Shown: positions 23,618 to 32,860, numbered from the stretch's first letter. The stretch: 64,000 nucleotides of DNA from an uncultured Phascolarctobacterium sp. (GCA_900541915.1 UQLS01000004.1:93011-157010); one strand, 5' to 3'. A program made the numbers and translations. Notes: generated by a model from the sequence alone, not told the origin.

Positions 23618-24991
23618 ATGAGCAGAACCATGACCACAGCCGAAGCTATCAGCGAGGCAAGACGCTGCCTGAACTGTGCCCGTCCTACCTGCCGTACCGG
23701 CTGCCCCATTGAAAACAACATCCCCCAGTTTATCCGCGCCCTGAGCGAAGGCAACATCGGCTCAGCCTATGAAATCATTTCCGAGCGCAGCAACCTGCCC
23801 GCTATCTGCGGACGCGTCTGCCCCCATGAACGCCAATGCGAAGCACACTGCGTGCTGACCAAGAAAAAATGCGGCATCGAGATCGGCAGTCTGGAAATGT
23901 TTGTTGCTGACTTTGCCCACGAAAACGATTTAAAACCCATCCCGCCCTCTACCGGCCAGCGCGGCAAGGTTGCCGTTATCGGTTCCGGCCCTGCCGGTCT
24001 TACCGTAGCAGGTGATCTGGCAAAGATGGATTTTGCCGTAACTATATTTGAAGCACAAAGCGAGCCCGGCGGCGTATTGCTGTTCGGCATCCCGGAATTC
24101 CGTCTGCAAAAAGACGTTGTCCGCCGCGAGATTACCGAGCTGCTGCATTTGGGTGTAGAAATACGCACTAACCAACTGGCAGGCGTAGACTTTACCGTAG
24201 ACGACCTGTTTGCCCAGGGCTACGATGCTATCTTTATGGGCACCGGTACTTCCCTGCCCCGTACTCTGGACATTCCGGGCAAGGAGCTGACCGGCATCCT
24301 TACCGCAACCTATTTTCTGCGCACTGTCGTACTTGCCGACAGCGGCAAGCTGGATGAAAGCGAAACCGTGCTGCACACCGGCGATAACGTTATCGTCGTA
24401 GGCGCCGGCAACGTAGCTATGGACGCTGCCCGTACCGCCGTAAGACGCGGCGCGAAAAATGTCAGCGTCGTTTATCATAAGAGCGAGGACCATATCTCTG
24501 CGCTGCCGTCAGAATACAATGCTGCTGTTAAGGAAGGCGTACAGTTTAACTTTCTCAAACAGCCCATGGCTTATCTGAACAAAAAGCAGATGCGCGCGCT
24601 CAACAATATCCGCCGCCATCCCTGCAAGGCAGACGAAACCGAAGTAGCAGGCCTGCTGCTGCAGAATATTACCCAGACTGCTGACGGCCAGTTCATCGCC
24701 GAAGGCGGCCAGGAAGTAATGCCCTGCGACTGCGTTATCCTCGCAGTTGGTCAAAAGCCTGCTGCCCGCATTGTTTCTACTACTAAAGGCATCCAGGTAG
24801 ATGACCGTGGCTTTGTCATCACCCGCGAACGCCCCTACGGCATGACGACTCGCCCCGGCGTTTTCAGCAGCGGCGACGTAGTACACGGCCCGGCAACCGT
24901 CGTACTGGCTATGAAAGAATCCAAGAAAGTAGCCACCGGCATTGCTCAATACATTGACGCTAAAAAACTGCTGGCAGACTGTGTAGAATAA
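23618..24991 (+). CDS. NAD(P)-dependent oxidoreductase, glutamate synthase small-subunit-like (GltD/GltA)
   Basis: A 457-aa iron-sulfur flavoprotein. The N-terminus has two cysteine groups (RRCLNCARPTCRTGC and CGRVCPHERQCEAHC) for two [4Fe-4S] clusters, then FAD-binding GSGPAGLTVAGDLA and an NADPH-binding GAGNVAMDAARTA. The C-terminal SSGDVVHGPATVVLA contacts FAD. This is the electron-input module of glutamate synthase; homologs without a GltB partner work as sulfide dehydrogenase or NfnB-type subunits, or with a distant GltB. No large subunit is in the window. Co-transcribed with cysE. Confidence 0.88.
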   Translation: MSRTMTTAEAISEARRCLNCARPTCRTGCPIENNIPQFIRALSEGNIGSAYEIISERSNLPAICGRVCPHERQCEAHCVLTKKKCGIEIGSLEMFVADFAHENDLKPIPPSTGQRGKVAVIGSGPAGLTVAGDLAKMDFAVTIFEAQSEPGGVLLFGIPEFRLQKDVVRREITELLHLGVEIRTNQLAGVDFTVDDLFAQGYDAIFMGTGTSLPRTLDIPGKELTGILTATYFLRTVVLADSGKLDESETVLHTGDNVIVVGAGNVAMDAARTAVRRGAKNVSVVYHKSEDHISALPSEYNAAVKEGVQFNFLKQPMAYLNKKQMRALNNIRRHPCKADETEVAGLLLQNITQTADGQFIAEGGQEVMPCDCVILAVGQKPAARIVSTTKGIQVDDRGFVITRERPYGMTTRPGVFSSGDVVHGPATVVLAMKESKKVATGIAQYIDAKKLLADCVE

Positions 24992-25000
24992 AAGTAAAAC

Positions 25001-25037
25001 AAAAAGCTCAGTCCCTTACGGGACTGAGCTTTTTTTA
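25001..25037 (+). terminator. Bidirectional rho-independent terminator between gltD-like gene and cstA
   Basis: A 13-bp stem AAAGCTCAGTCCC / GGGACTGAGCTTT with a TTAC loop and T-run, between converging genes. Confidence 0.92.
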
Positions 25038-25068
25038 TGTTATTTTACATTAAAGGCAGGATTATTAT

Positions 25069-26667
25069 TTATTCGGATTTGCTGCTTTTCAGCGCGCCAT
25101 AGGCTTCTTTCAGAAGCGCTGCGGTCAGAATAAGCAGGATGACGGAAATACCGGTAACGATAGGATTTGCATTGTCAGACAGAATCATCTGCACGAGGGC
25201 AACAATGGTAGTAACCAGCATGAAGCCCATGGGATACATAATAAAGCCTGCATCCTTTTTCAGAGCACGGATTACCCAAACACCCAGTGCCAGCAATGCA
25301 ATGGCAGCAACCAGCTGGTTGGTAGCGCCAAATACAGGCCAAATCATCTGCCAAGCAGCCACCTTACCGGTCTTAACAAAGATGAGCGCCAGTGCTACGG
25401 CAACGCTGATAGCAGTAGCCAGATATTTGTTCAGGCTCATACCGGTGAATTCCTGCAGCTGATAACGTGCCAGACGAGTTGCAGTATCAAGAGAAGTAAG
25501 AATGAAGGAGTTCAAAGCCAAAAGACCGATAGCAGTACCCAAGCGAGGAGAAATTCCCAGCAGAGTTGCAAACTGACCCAGGCCCTGTCCATAAACAACA
25601 GTGGGGCCGCCTTTAGGCATATCGCCCAGCATCATAATGGTACCCAGTGCGATAACGCCAACCACACCTTCCAGCAGCATTGCGCCATAACCAACGGCAA
25701 CAGCGTCAGTTTCGCGGGAAAGCTGTTTGGAAGTAGTCCCGGAAGCTACCAGAGAGTGGAAGCCGGAAATAGCACCGCAGGCAACGGTAATAAAGAGCAG
25801 CGGCCACAGCCAGTCGCCGGCCGGAGTAATAAAGCCTTTGAAAGCCGGCAGCTTAACTTCATAGCCTGCACCGCCGAAAATCATACCTACGCCGCCCAGG
25901 AATACCGAGAAGTACAGCATATAGGAAGCCAGGTAGTCACGAGGCTGCAATAACAGCCATACCGGCAGGATAGAAGCAGCGAAGATATAGGCAATCAATA
26001 CCCAGCGCCAGAAATCAACGCTCATGGCAAAGGTAGCCTGTACCCAGGTACTGTCAATACCAAATACCAGCGCGCCGAACAAAATCGGAATCATGATAAT
26101 GGTGCTGATTTTCAGAGAAATATTGAAACGATAAATGGCTACACCGAAAACCATCGCCATGAAGATGTACAAGGTAGCAGTAAACGCAACCGCCGGATCA
26201 GCCGCAAAAGTCTGCGCTGCCAGTTCCAGGAATACTGCGATAACCAGCGTCAGGCTCAGCCAGGTAAAAGCCAGAAACAGCTTATGACCACGCGCGCCAA
26301 TCCATTGACGGACAACCTCGCCGATGGACATGCCCTTATGACGGATGGAAGCAACCAAAGCACCCATGTCATGCACGCCGCCGAAGAAAATACAGCCTAC
26401 GATAATCCACAAAAAAGTAGGCAGCCAGCCCAGTACAGCAGCTGCTGCAATCGGTCCGACAACAGGGCCGGCACCGGCGATGGAAGCAAAGTGATGTCCC
26501 ATCAGCACGGCAGGATGCGCCGGGCAGTAGTCAATATTATCCTGAAACTCTTTCGCCGGAGTTTCTTTTTTGGGGTCAAGTCCGTAAAAACGGCTCTGAA
26601 AGCCGCCATACCATTTATAGGCAATGGCAAAGCATACCAGAGTAATGATAAATAATGCCAATAACAT
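25069..26667 (-). CDS. cstA: Carbon starvation protein CstA family transporter
   Basis: A 532-aa protein with roughly 14-16 membrane segments. Family segments include GHHFASIAGAGPVVGPI near 53, GGVHDMGALVASIRHKG, FHSLVASGTTSKQL and SLDTATRLARYQLQEF. CstA/BtsT proteins import pyruvate or peptides by proton symport; this shorter form lacks the C-terminal extension of E. coli CstA. Substrate here not certain. The start ATG at 26667 has GAAGG upstream. Monocistronic. Confidence 0.9.
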   Translation of the reverse strand: MLLALFIITLVCFAIAYKWYGGFQSRFYGLDPKKETPAKEFQDNIDYCPAHPAVLMGHHFASIAGAGPVVGPIAAAAVLGWLPTFLWIIVGCIFFGGVHDMGALVASIRHKGMSIGEVVRQWIGARGHKLFLAFTWLSLTLVIAVFLELAAQTFAADPAVAFTATLYIFMAMVFGVAIYRFNISLKISTIIMIPILFGALVFGIDSTWVQATFAMSVDFWRWVLIAYIFAASILPVWLLLQPRDYLASYMLYFSVFLGGVGMIFGGAGYEVKLPAFKGFITPAGDWLWPLLFITVACGAISGFHSLVASGTTSKQLSRETDAVAVGYGAMLLEGVVGVIALGTIMMLGDMPKGGPTVVYGQGLGQFATLLGISPRLGTAIGLLALNSFILTSLDTATRLARYQLQEFTGMSLNKYLATAISVAVALALIFVKTGKVAAWQMIWPVFGATNQLVAAIALLALGVWVIRALKKDAGFIMYPMGFMLVTTIVALVQMILSDNANPIVTGISVILLILTAALLKEAYGALKSSKSE

Positions 26668-26704
26668 TTTTATTACCTTCCCTTATTAAAAATATAGTCC
26701 AACA

Positions 26705-27085
26705 TCAGTCTTTCTGTTCCGCCAAATAAATCAAATCCGCAAATCTTTTTTCCTTATCTCCTTTCCTGTAATGTAAAATTTCCAGCCAGCCTTTTAATCC
26801 CAGCCAGTATGATTTGACCTGCAATTCTGAAAATTTACTGTCTGCCAGCAGGAAACGATGCTTCATCACATCCTCCTGCGGTTTCCAGTTATCTTTCAGC
26901 CATTGGGCCGAATCCTTGCCCTGATGCTCGGTAATGATATAGTCCTCGGCACTGTAACGGCCGATTTCCCCAGCCAGGCAATCTTTAACAAAATCCATAC
27001 GCCGATGCCATCCGCGCATCCCGCCGCCTTCCCACGGCTCAAAGCCGTAGTCGGCAAGCATGGCAGTCCATTGCTCCATGTTCAT
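26705..27085 (-). CDS. Hypothetical protein coupled to the CHAD protein
   Basis: A 126-aa soluble protein, rich in Trp and charged residues (GMRGWHRRMDFVKDCLAG, QWLKDNWKPQED). No recognised family. Its ATG at 27085 overlaps the TGA of the CHAD gene (TGATG), and AGGAGG lies 10 bases upstream inside that gene. This start is preferred over the longer frame to 27184, which would overlap the CHAD gene by 100 bases. Tight coupling suggests it works with the CHAD protein. Confidence 0.65.
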   Translation of the reverse strand: MNMEQWTAMLADYGFEPWEGGGMRGWHRRMDFVKDCLAGEIGRYSAEDYIITEHQGKDSAQWLKDNWKPQEDVMKHRFLLADSKFSELQVKSYWLGLKGWLEILHYRKGDKEKRFADLIYLAEQKD

Positions 27086-28362
27086 CACAGATATTCCTCC
27101 TGCCATTCCTGCAGGCAGCAGCTGAAGTCTTCCCAAATCTCCGGCAGACTGGTCAGGACGGCTTCGCTTCTGGCGCTGTCCCATCCACGGAACATGGCGC
27201 CTTCACAGCGCAGCTCGGCATTGTCCTTATTAGCAGCAACAATATCTTCGATAAGCTGGTCGTTGATATAGTTATCGTGCAGCAGTCCCAGCATATCCTG
27301 CAAATTTTTCAGACGGCGCAGCAAAACCGGCGTAACGGTAATTTCCGGTGCCGCCTGCAAAGCATAACGAAAACGTTTTATCTTAATCCTAATTTTATGC
27401 AGCTGCTCCATATCCTCCACATCTGGATAACGTTCCGGCAGCAGAAGCAGCTTATCACACCAGGCGGAAAGCCGCTGCCGCAGAAAGCTGCGCAGCCGCA
27501 GCTGACGCATTTCTTTATTCAGAGGCAGACTGTACAGCATAAGTAGAAAGTCCAGCAAAGCAGCAGTCATGGCATTGATACTGCTCAGATGCAGCACCTT
27601 TTTAGCCTGACGCTGTCTGCGTTCCTGCAGCAGCTGCTCCAGCTCCAGCGGCTGTTCAGCATCCTCCTGCCTGCTGCGGTGAATCTTCATGCAGGTCATC
27701 AGTGCCACATCATACTCTCGAGCACCCCCCAGCATGTCCGTCCATTTCTTGAATTCTGCTTTCCAGTACAGCAGCTTGGCCTCGGGCAGAAGCGGCTTAA
27801 ACAGTGCCAGTGAAGAACGCAGACGGCGCAGCTTAACGCGCAGCTGCCGCACCGATGGTTTTTCACCGGGCTGCTGCAGAAAAACTCCCCACAACTTGCT
27901 GACATTGTACACCTGCACCGGTAGATGACAGTTCAAGACAGTTACCACACTGTCTTCATCATATAAGGGCTGCTCTTCTATTTTGAAACGGCCGCGCTGC
28001 TGCTGCAAACGCAAGAGCAGATCAGGTTCTTCCAAAACAAAATGCAGCTTGCCGCCCAGCAGCTTTTTCAATATTCTCTGTACCGCCGGCAGACTGCGGT
28101 TATCATATTCAATAACCACGTCATTTACAGGCAGCAACCTGTCGCTGACTACCATAATGCCGCTGAGACAAATTACCTTATAATCCTTACTGCCCGGCAC
28201 GGAAAATTTATAGCTGCTGTATTTCAGCATATCGTTGTCCGGCAGATACTTTTCTTTCTGCCTTGTTTTTTCTGCGGCCAGCGGCAGAATTTTCTTTACT
28301 GCATCCAGCAGCTGGCCCTTATTTTTGACATTAATACCATGCAGGCAGATTTTATGTTTCAT
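27085..28362 (-). CDS. CHAD domain-containing protein
   Basis: A 425-aa protein. From about 170 to 400 it has the CHAD pattern of basic helical repeats with conserved histidines: VRQLRVKLRRLRSSLALF, and later LHKIRIKIKRFRYALQ. CHAD domains bind inorganic polyphosphate. The N-terminal 150 residues are not a clear CYTH triphosphatase domain and are unassigned, although VIEYDNRSLPAVQRILKKLL might be a diverged remnant. Located between a 2-hydroxyacid dehydrogenase gene and the 126-aa gene in one operon. Ribosome-binding site before 28362 is weak. Confidence 0.8.
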   Translation of the reverse strand: MKHKICLHGINVKNKGQLLDAVKKILPLAAEKTRQKEKYLPDNDMLKYSSYKFSVPGSKDYKVICLSGIMVVSDRLLPVNDVVIEYDNRSLPAVQRILKKLLGGKLHFVLEEPDLLLRLQQQRGRFKIEEQPLYDEDSVVTVLNCHLPVQVYNVSKLWGVFLQQPGEKPSVRQLRVKLRRLRSSLALFKPLLPEAKLLYWKAEFKKWTDMLGGAREYDVALMTCMKIHRSRQEDAEQPLELEQLLQERRQRQAKKVLHLSSINAMTAALLDFLLMLYSLPLNKEMRQLRLRSFLRQRLSAWCDKLLLLPERYPDVEDMEQLHKIRIKIKRFRYALQAAPEITVTPVLLRRLKNLQDMLGLLHDNYINDQLIEDIVAANKDNAELRCEGAMFRGWDSARSEAVLTSLPEIWEDFSCCLQEWQEEYL

Positions 28363-28370
28363 AGTCCAGT

Positions 28371-29357
28371 CTATTCCTTAATTTCATTAACCTGTGCCGG
28401 CAGCCGTTCACCGCGCAGTCCGGCCAAGATATTTTCCGCCGTTAAAAGTGCCATAGCGTCGCGTGTTTCCGTAGTAGATGAAGCTATATGCGGCGTTACG
28501 GTTACATTGGGCAGCGTAAGCAGCTCATGCTCTCCCGGCAGTGGTTCCGGTTCGGTAACATCCAGCGCCGCCGCTGCCAGTCTGCCTTCTTTAAGTGCCA
28601 GATACAGTGCATGAGTATCTACAACTGCGCCTCTGGCTACATTAATAAAGGATGCTGTAGGCTTCATCATAGCAAAAGTCCGCTCATTAAACATGCCTTT
28701 GGTAGAAGGATTCAGTGTTACCGCCGCCACGACAAAATCTGACTGCGCCAATAAATCCTCCAGCTCCGCATAACTCACACCCAGCTGCGCTTCATCACTG
28801 CGGCGGTGCCTGTTGTGATAAATAACGCGCATCTTGCTGGCCTGCGCACGCAGAGCGATTTCCTGTCCAATGCCGCCCATGCCTACGATGCCCAGCGTCT
28901 TGCCTGCCAGGTCACTGCCAAAGCCAAGGCCGCGGCGCTGCCCCCACAAGCCGCTTTTAACATGCTCGCTGCCGCGCACAATGTGACGGGCACAGTCAAT
29001 AATCAGTCCGTAGGCCAGGTCTGCCACAGCGTCATTAAGCACGCCCGGCGTATTGCCGACTTTGATGCCCCGTGCTGTGCAGGCAGCAACATCTATATTG
29101 TCATAGCCTACAGAAGCCTGTGCGATAACTTTCAGTTTCGGCGCCTTCTCCAGCAAAGCAGCATCAATCTTAATATTGCCCGCGGAATAAAGCGCATCGG
29201 CCTGGGCCAGCCAGCTGTCAAACTGCTCTGCCGGTACGCGGCCTCCCTGCTGCCAGGACAGAAGCTCTACCTGTTCATTGAGCAAATCAAATGCAGGCTG
29301 ACGCATCTTGCCGCTGGCGGCAACAATGTATTGCTTTAAGTTCTCCAAACTGCTCAC
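28371..29357 (-). CDS. D-isomer-specific 2-hydroxyacid dehydrogenase (glyoxylate/hydroxypyruvate reductase-like)
   Basis: A 328-aa NAD(P)-dependent dehydrogenase. NAD-binding GMGGIGQEIALRA near 155, NVARGAVVDT with the substrate-binding Arg, the acid residue in DVTEPEPLPGEH, and the catalytic His in TPHIASSTTETR are all present. GyaR/GhrB-type enzymes reduce glyoxylate or hydroxypyruvate. The start codon is GTG at 29357, overlapping the TGA stop of the preceding VOC gene (GTGA), so translation is coupled. Confidence 0.9.
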   Translation of the reverse strand: MSSLENLKQYIVAASGKMRQPAFDLLNEQVELLSWQQGGRVPAEQFDSWLAQADALYSAGNIKIDAALLEKAPKLKVIAQASVGYDNIDVAACTARGIKVGNTPGVLNDAVADLAYGLIIDCARHIVRGSEHVKSGLWGQRRGLGFGSDLAGKTLGIVGMGGIGQEIALRAQASKMRVIYHNRHRRSDEAQLGVSYAELEDLLAQSDFVVAAVTLNPSTKGMFNERTFAMMKPTASFINVARGAVVDTHALYLALKEGRLAAAALDVTEPEPLPGEHELLTLPNVTVTPHIASSTTETRDAMALLTAENILAGLRGERLPAQVNEIKE

Positions 29358-29728
29358 CCCTTTTGTGCCGGGACGATTTCCAACCAGTAATTATCAGGAT
29401 CGGCGATAAAATAAATGCCCATTGCCTTGTTTTCGTATACAATGCAGCCCATGGCTTTATGCTTTTCATAAGCTGCTTCAAAGTCTTCCACTACGAAAGC
29501 CAGATGAAATTCGTTCTCACCCAGATTATAAGGCTCTTTGCGGTCGCGCAGCCAGGTCAGTTCCAGCTGATGTGGTGTTTTACCGTCAGTAAGATACACC
29601 AGTACAAAGCTGCCGTCTTCCGGCTCAAAGCGGCGTGCTTCCTTAAGATTCAAAGCTTCCTTGTAAAAAGCAAGACTTTTTTCCAAATCCAAAACGTTAA
29701 AATTATTATGTGCAAAAGTAAATTCCAT
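29354..29728 (-). CDS. VOC family protein, glyoxalase I-like
   Basis: A 124-aa single-chain vicinal-oxygen-chelate protein. FAHNNFNVLDLEKSLAFYKEALN is the first beta-alpha unit (19 residues shown here as two parts: FAHNNFNVLDLEKS and FYKEALN). His in HQLEL, His in FHLAF and Glu in YWLEIV are the probable metal ligands of lactoylglutathione lyase. Neighbouring 2-hydroxyacid dehydrogenase would fit a methylglyoxal/2-hydroxyacid detoxification pair. ATG at 29728 is selected because GAGAGGG lies 6-8 bases upstream; the frame to 29758 would overlap the DUF456 gene. Confidence 0.85.
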   Translation of the reverse strand: MEFTFAHNNFNVLDLEKSLAFYKEALNLKEARRFEPEDGSFVLVYLTDGKTPHQLELTWLRDRKEPYNLGENEFHLAFVVEDFEAAYEKHKAMGCIVYENKAMGIYFIADPDNYWLEIVPAQKG

Positions 29729-29742
29729 GTTTTTCCCTCTCT

Positions 29743-30258
29743 TTACAGATGATTCCAAAATACCTGTCTGAACAGGATAAAAGCCAGCAGAATACCTGCG
29801 GCCAATTTGCCGATCAGTGCCAGAAAGCGTACCTTAGCCGCCCGCATAGCCAGCGCCAGCGCATTGTCCTTTCTGCCGGTATGAATATATTCGTACAGAA
29901 AAGCCGCTACATAGGCTCCGGCGATACCTCCGGCAAAGGAGCCCAGCACAGGCAGCATCGCTGTGCCAATCAGGGTACCGATAAAGCCGCCGATACCGAT
30001 AAGCAGCACAGCCAGCCAGGAAACCCTCTTGCGTTTGATGCCAAAAAGCGACACGCAGAATTCCCAGCCCTCTCCTAAAGCATAAATAAAGAATGTCGCC
30101 GCCAGCAGCCTGCTGTTGCCAAACATTCCTTCATCATAAAGGGCAAAGCCCAAACTGGTAATAAGTAGTAGTGTATTGCCCGGCAGATCAAATATCGTCA
30201 GCAAAGAACCCAGTATAATCATGGTGCCGGCAATAAGCCTTTCCGCCAGATAGTCCAT
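29743..30258 (-). CDS. DUF456 family membrane protein
   Basis: A 171-aa protein with about five hydrophobic segments and the glycine-rich IGIGGFIGTLIGTAMLPVLG followed by FAGGIAGAYVAAFLYEY, typical of DUF456. Function unknown. ATG at 30258 fits GGAGGATTTAGTG upstream better than the GTG one codon earlier. First gene of a five-gene leftward operon (DUF456, VOC, dehydrogenase, CHAD, 126-aa unknown). Confidence 0.85.
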   Translation of the reverse strand: MDYLAERLIAGTMIILGSLLTIFDLPGNTLLLITSLGFALYDEGMFGNSRLLAATFFIYALGEGWEFCVSLFGIKRKRVSWLAVLLIGIGGFIGTLIGTAMLPVLGSFAGGIAGAYVAAFLYEYIHTGRKDNALALAMRAAKVRFLALIGKLAAGILLAFILFRQVFWNHL

Positions 30259-30358
30259 CACTAAATCCTCCTCCGGTTTTATTACGAATTATTATAACAT
30301 AGAAAATATTTTTTAATCAGCAGTTATGTTAAAAGTATTCGAAAAACCTGTAAACTCG

Positions 30359-30387
30359 TTGTTTTACACTGCGCCTAATGTTACAAT
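30359..30387 (+). promoter_or_regulatory. Predicted sigma-70 promoter of the mscS gene
   Basis: -35 TTGTTT (30359-30364), 17-bp spacer, -10 TACAAT (30382-30387), 28 bp before the start codon. Confidence 0.6.
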
Positions 30388-30414
30388 ATAAACAAAATCA
30401 TTCCGGAGGTCTTT

Positions 30415-31500
30415 ATGGAAAATATACTGCAAACACTCCTGCCCTGGAGCACATCCATCGGCATTCTCATTTTCTTTATTGTACTGCGTTATATTTATCG
30501 GCGTTTTCTCTTTAATCTGCTGCATAAATTTGCGCTGGCCAGCTCCTTTCCCTACGATGAACAAATTTTAGAGGCTTTTGAAAACCCTATTAATATCGTA
30601 CTTGCCATCGGCGGCATCTACGGCGCACTGATTTTTGCGCCCGTACCCTTTATGAGCAGCACACTGTTCATTGACCGCGTTCTGCGCAGCACCATCGTAC
30701 TGGCATTCTTCTGGGGCTGCTACAATCTCAGTGATACCACCCACGGCATGATGCTCGACCTGTTCACCCGCATCGGCATCCGTACTGAAGAAGCAGTTTC
30801 CAACATCTTCTCCACTATTCTGCGCATCATCATCGTTGTACTTGGTTTTGTTACCATTGCCAAAGAATGGAACTATGATATCAGCGGTTTTGTTGCCTCT
30901 CTCGGTATCGGCTCACTGGCTATCGCTTTTGCAGCCAAAGACGCACTGGCCAATGTTTTCGGCAGTCTGATTATTATTTTGGACAAGCCCTTTAAAATTG
31001 GTGACTGGATTACTGCCAACGGCATTGAAGGCACTGTCGAAAAAGTTTCTTTCCGCAGTACCTGCGTACGTACTTTCCCGCAGGAGCTTGTTTACATTCC
31101 TAACTCCCTGCTTTCCAACACTCCTATCACCAACTTTACCATGCGCCAGAAACGCCGCGTAGATTTTATGCTGGGACTTACCTACAGCACTACTGCTGCC
31201 CAGATGCAGAATGTGATTGAAGCCATCAAAAACTATCTGAACAGCTGCGAAGATATGATTTACACCGACGATATCCGCGTACACTTTGTAGCCTATGCCG
31301 ACAGCAGTCTGAATGTGCGTGTTACCTTCTATGCCAAAACCGGCAGCCAGGTAGAATATCTGGATATCCTGCAAAAAATCAATCTGCAGCTGATGCAGAT
31401 TATGGAAGATGCAGGCGTAAGCTGTGCTTTCCCCAGCACCAGTGTTTACTTTGAAACTCCGCTGCAGCAGGCACAGCAGGCAGACTCTGCTCAGAAATAA
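30415..31500 (+). CDS. Mechanosensitive ion channel, MscS family
   Basis: A 361-aa inner-membrane channel. Several N-terminal helices (residues 10-150) precede the pore helix and beta-domain with LGIGSLAIAFAAKDALANVF and KPFKIGDWI, the signature of small-conductance mechanosensitive channels. The cytosolic C-terminal domain (VDFMLGLTYST, VRVTFYAKTG) follows. It probably releases solutes on hypo-osmotic shock. Longer at the N-terminus than E. coli MscS (286 aa). CGGAGGT precedes the ATG. Monocistronic. Confidence 0.93.
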   Translation: MENILQTLLPWSTSIGILIFFIVLRYIYRRFLFNLLHKFALASSFPYDEQILEAFENPINIVLAIGGIYGALIFAPVPFMSSTLFIDRVLRSTIVLAFFWGCYNLSDTTHGMMLDLFTRIGIRTEEAVSNIFSTILRIIIVVLGFVTIAKEWNYDISGFVASLGIGSLAIAFAAKDALANVFGSLIIILDKPFKIGDWITANGIEGTVEKVSFRSTCVRTFPQELVYIPNSLLSNTPITNFTMRQKRRVDFMLGLTYSTTAAQMQNVIEAIKNYLNSCEDMIYTDDIRVHFVAYADSSLNVRVTFYAKTGSQVEYLDILQKINLQLMQIMEDAGVSCAFPSTSVYFETPLQQAQQADSAQK

Positions 31501-31511
31501 TCAAAGAATAA

Positions 31512-31540
31512 TAGACATATGTCAAAAACTCTGTTATAAT
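31512..31540 (+). promoter_or_regulatory. Predicted sigma-70 promoter of the thioredoxin operon
   Basis: -35 TAGACA (31512-31517), 17-bp spacer, -10 TATAAT (31535-31540). Confidence 0.6.
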
Positions 31541-31590
31541 AAATACAGGAAAATTATTATTATTTAGTAATATTAAAGGAGGCAGTCAGT

Positions 31591-32448
31591 ATGGCAGAAC
31601 TCATCATTATCGGCGGCGGTCCGGCAGGTGTATCTGCCGCACTGTACGCACTGCGTGCCGGCATCAAGGTACTGCTTTTAGAAAACGGCCCCGGAGCACT
31701 GGCCAAGGCTCACCGTATTGAAAATTATTACGGCGCTGCTGCCGCTGGTACAGAGCTTTACGCAGCAGGATTGGAACAGGCCGCAGCTTTGGGCGCAGAA
31801 ATTCACCATGAAGAAGTGCTGTCCTTAGACTATACCGGTAATTTTGCTGTTCAGACTGCTTCTGCCAGCTACGAAGCGCCAGCTATTATCCTGGCTACCG
31901 GTACCAAAAACGTTACCGTCAAGCTTGATGGACTGCAGCGGCTGGAAGGACGCGGCGTCAGCTACTGCGCTGTATGCGACGGCTTCTTCTATCGCGGCAA
32001 AAATGTCGCTGTCCTGGGCAGCGGTGCCTACGCCCTGCACGAAGCAGATTATCTGCGTCATCTGGCAGGCAGCGTCACCATCCTGACCAACGGCGAAGAC
32101 GGTACAGCAGCCAAAGCTGCAGGCTTTAACGTTGATGAACGTCAGCTACAGGCAGTTACTGGCGAAGAAAAAATCAGCGGCGTTACCTTTACAGATGGTA
32201 CTGAATTGCCTTTAGATGGTCTCTTCATTGCCCTCGGCACAGCAGGCAGCACAGATATGGCCCGCAAGCTTGGTGCTATGCTGAACGGCCGCTTTATCGC
32301 AATTAACGCTGACGGTGCTACCAATATTCCCGGTCTTTTCGCTGCCGGTGACTGTACCGGCGGTATGCTGCAGGTAGCTAAGGCTGTTTACGAAGGTGCA
32401 GCAGCCGGAAGTTCAGTTATCAAATATCTGCGCTCACTTAACAAGTAG
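31591..32448 (+). CDS. NAD(P)/FAD-dependent oxidoreductase, thioredoxin reductase-like
   Basis: A 285-aa flavoprotein. FAD site GGGPAGVSAALYALRAG, redox pair in SYCAVCDGFFY (CxxC near 128), a second dinucleotide site GSGAYALHEADYL, and the closing FAAGDCTGGMLQVAKAV. Slightly shorter than standard TrxB (about 310 aa). In the second site the usual GGGDSA is GSGAYA, so it may use ferredoxin or NADH instead of NADPH, as in some anaerobe reductases. The trxA gene follows 34 bases downstream, which supports a thioredoxin-reducing role. Confidence 0.87.
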   Translation: MAELIIIGGGPAGVSAALYALRAGIKVLLLENGPGALAKAHRIENYYGAAAAGTELYAAGLEQAAALGAEIHHEEVLSLDYTGNFAVQTASASYEAPAIILATGTKNVTVKLDGLQRLEGRGVSYCAVCDGFFYRGKNVAVLGSGAYALHEADYLRHLAGSVTILTNGEDGTAAKAAGFNVDERQLQAVTGEEKISGVTFTDGTELPLDGLFIALGTAGSTDMARKLGAMLNGRFIAINADGATNIPGLFAAGDCTGGMLQVAKAVYEGAAAGSSVIKYLRSLNK

Positions 32449-32482
32449 TAAGTACAATTATATATCAAAGGAAGTGTTATTT

Positions 32483-32788
32483 ATGGCTTTAGAAGTAAAT
32501 ACCAATGAATTCAAACAGGAAGTACTGGAAGCAGCTCAACCCGTCCTCGTAGATTTCTGGGCTCCCTGGTGCGGTCCCTGCCGTATGCAGGCTCCCATCC
32601 TCGAAGAGTTCGGCAAAGAAAACAGCGACGTAAAAGTTGTTAAAGTAAATGTAGATGACAACCCGGAACTGGCAGCTCATTTCAACATTATGAGCATTCC
32701 CAGCCTGCTCGTTTTCAAAAACGGCGTTAAAGTAAATCAGGCTATCGGCCTGCAAAGCAAAGCTGATCTGGCGGCGCTGGTAAAATAA
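32483..32788 (+). CDS. trxA: Thioredoxin
   Basis: A 101-aa classic thioredoxin: VDFWAPWCGPCRMQAP with active site WCGPC near 29, conserved cis-proline in MSIPSLLVF, and a C-terminal helix. ATG at 32483 lies behind AAAGGAAG; the longer frame to 32396 overlaps the reductase gene and is rejected. Forms a redox pair with the upstream reductase. Confidence 0.96.
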   Translation: MALEVNTNEFKQEVLEAAQPVLVDFWAPWCGPCRMQAPILEEFGKENSDVKVVKVNVDDNPELAAHFNIMSIPSLLVFKNGVKVNQAIGLQSKADLAALVK

Positions 32789-32799
32789 TCCCCCTAAAC

Positions 32800-32836
32800 A
32801 AAAAGCGTGTTAACTTACGTTAACACGCTTTTTTAT
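32800..32836 (+). terminator. Bidirectional rho-independent terminator after trxA
   Basis: Perfect stem AAAGCGTGTTAAC / GTTAACACGCTTT with a TTAC loop and T-run, between converging genes. Confidence 0.92.
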
Positions 32837-32860
32837 TGCACTTTTTATTTTACTTAATTA

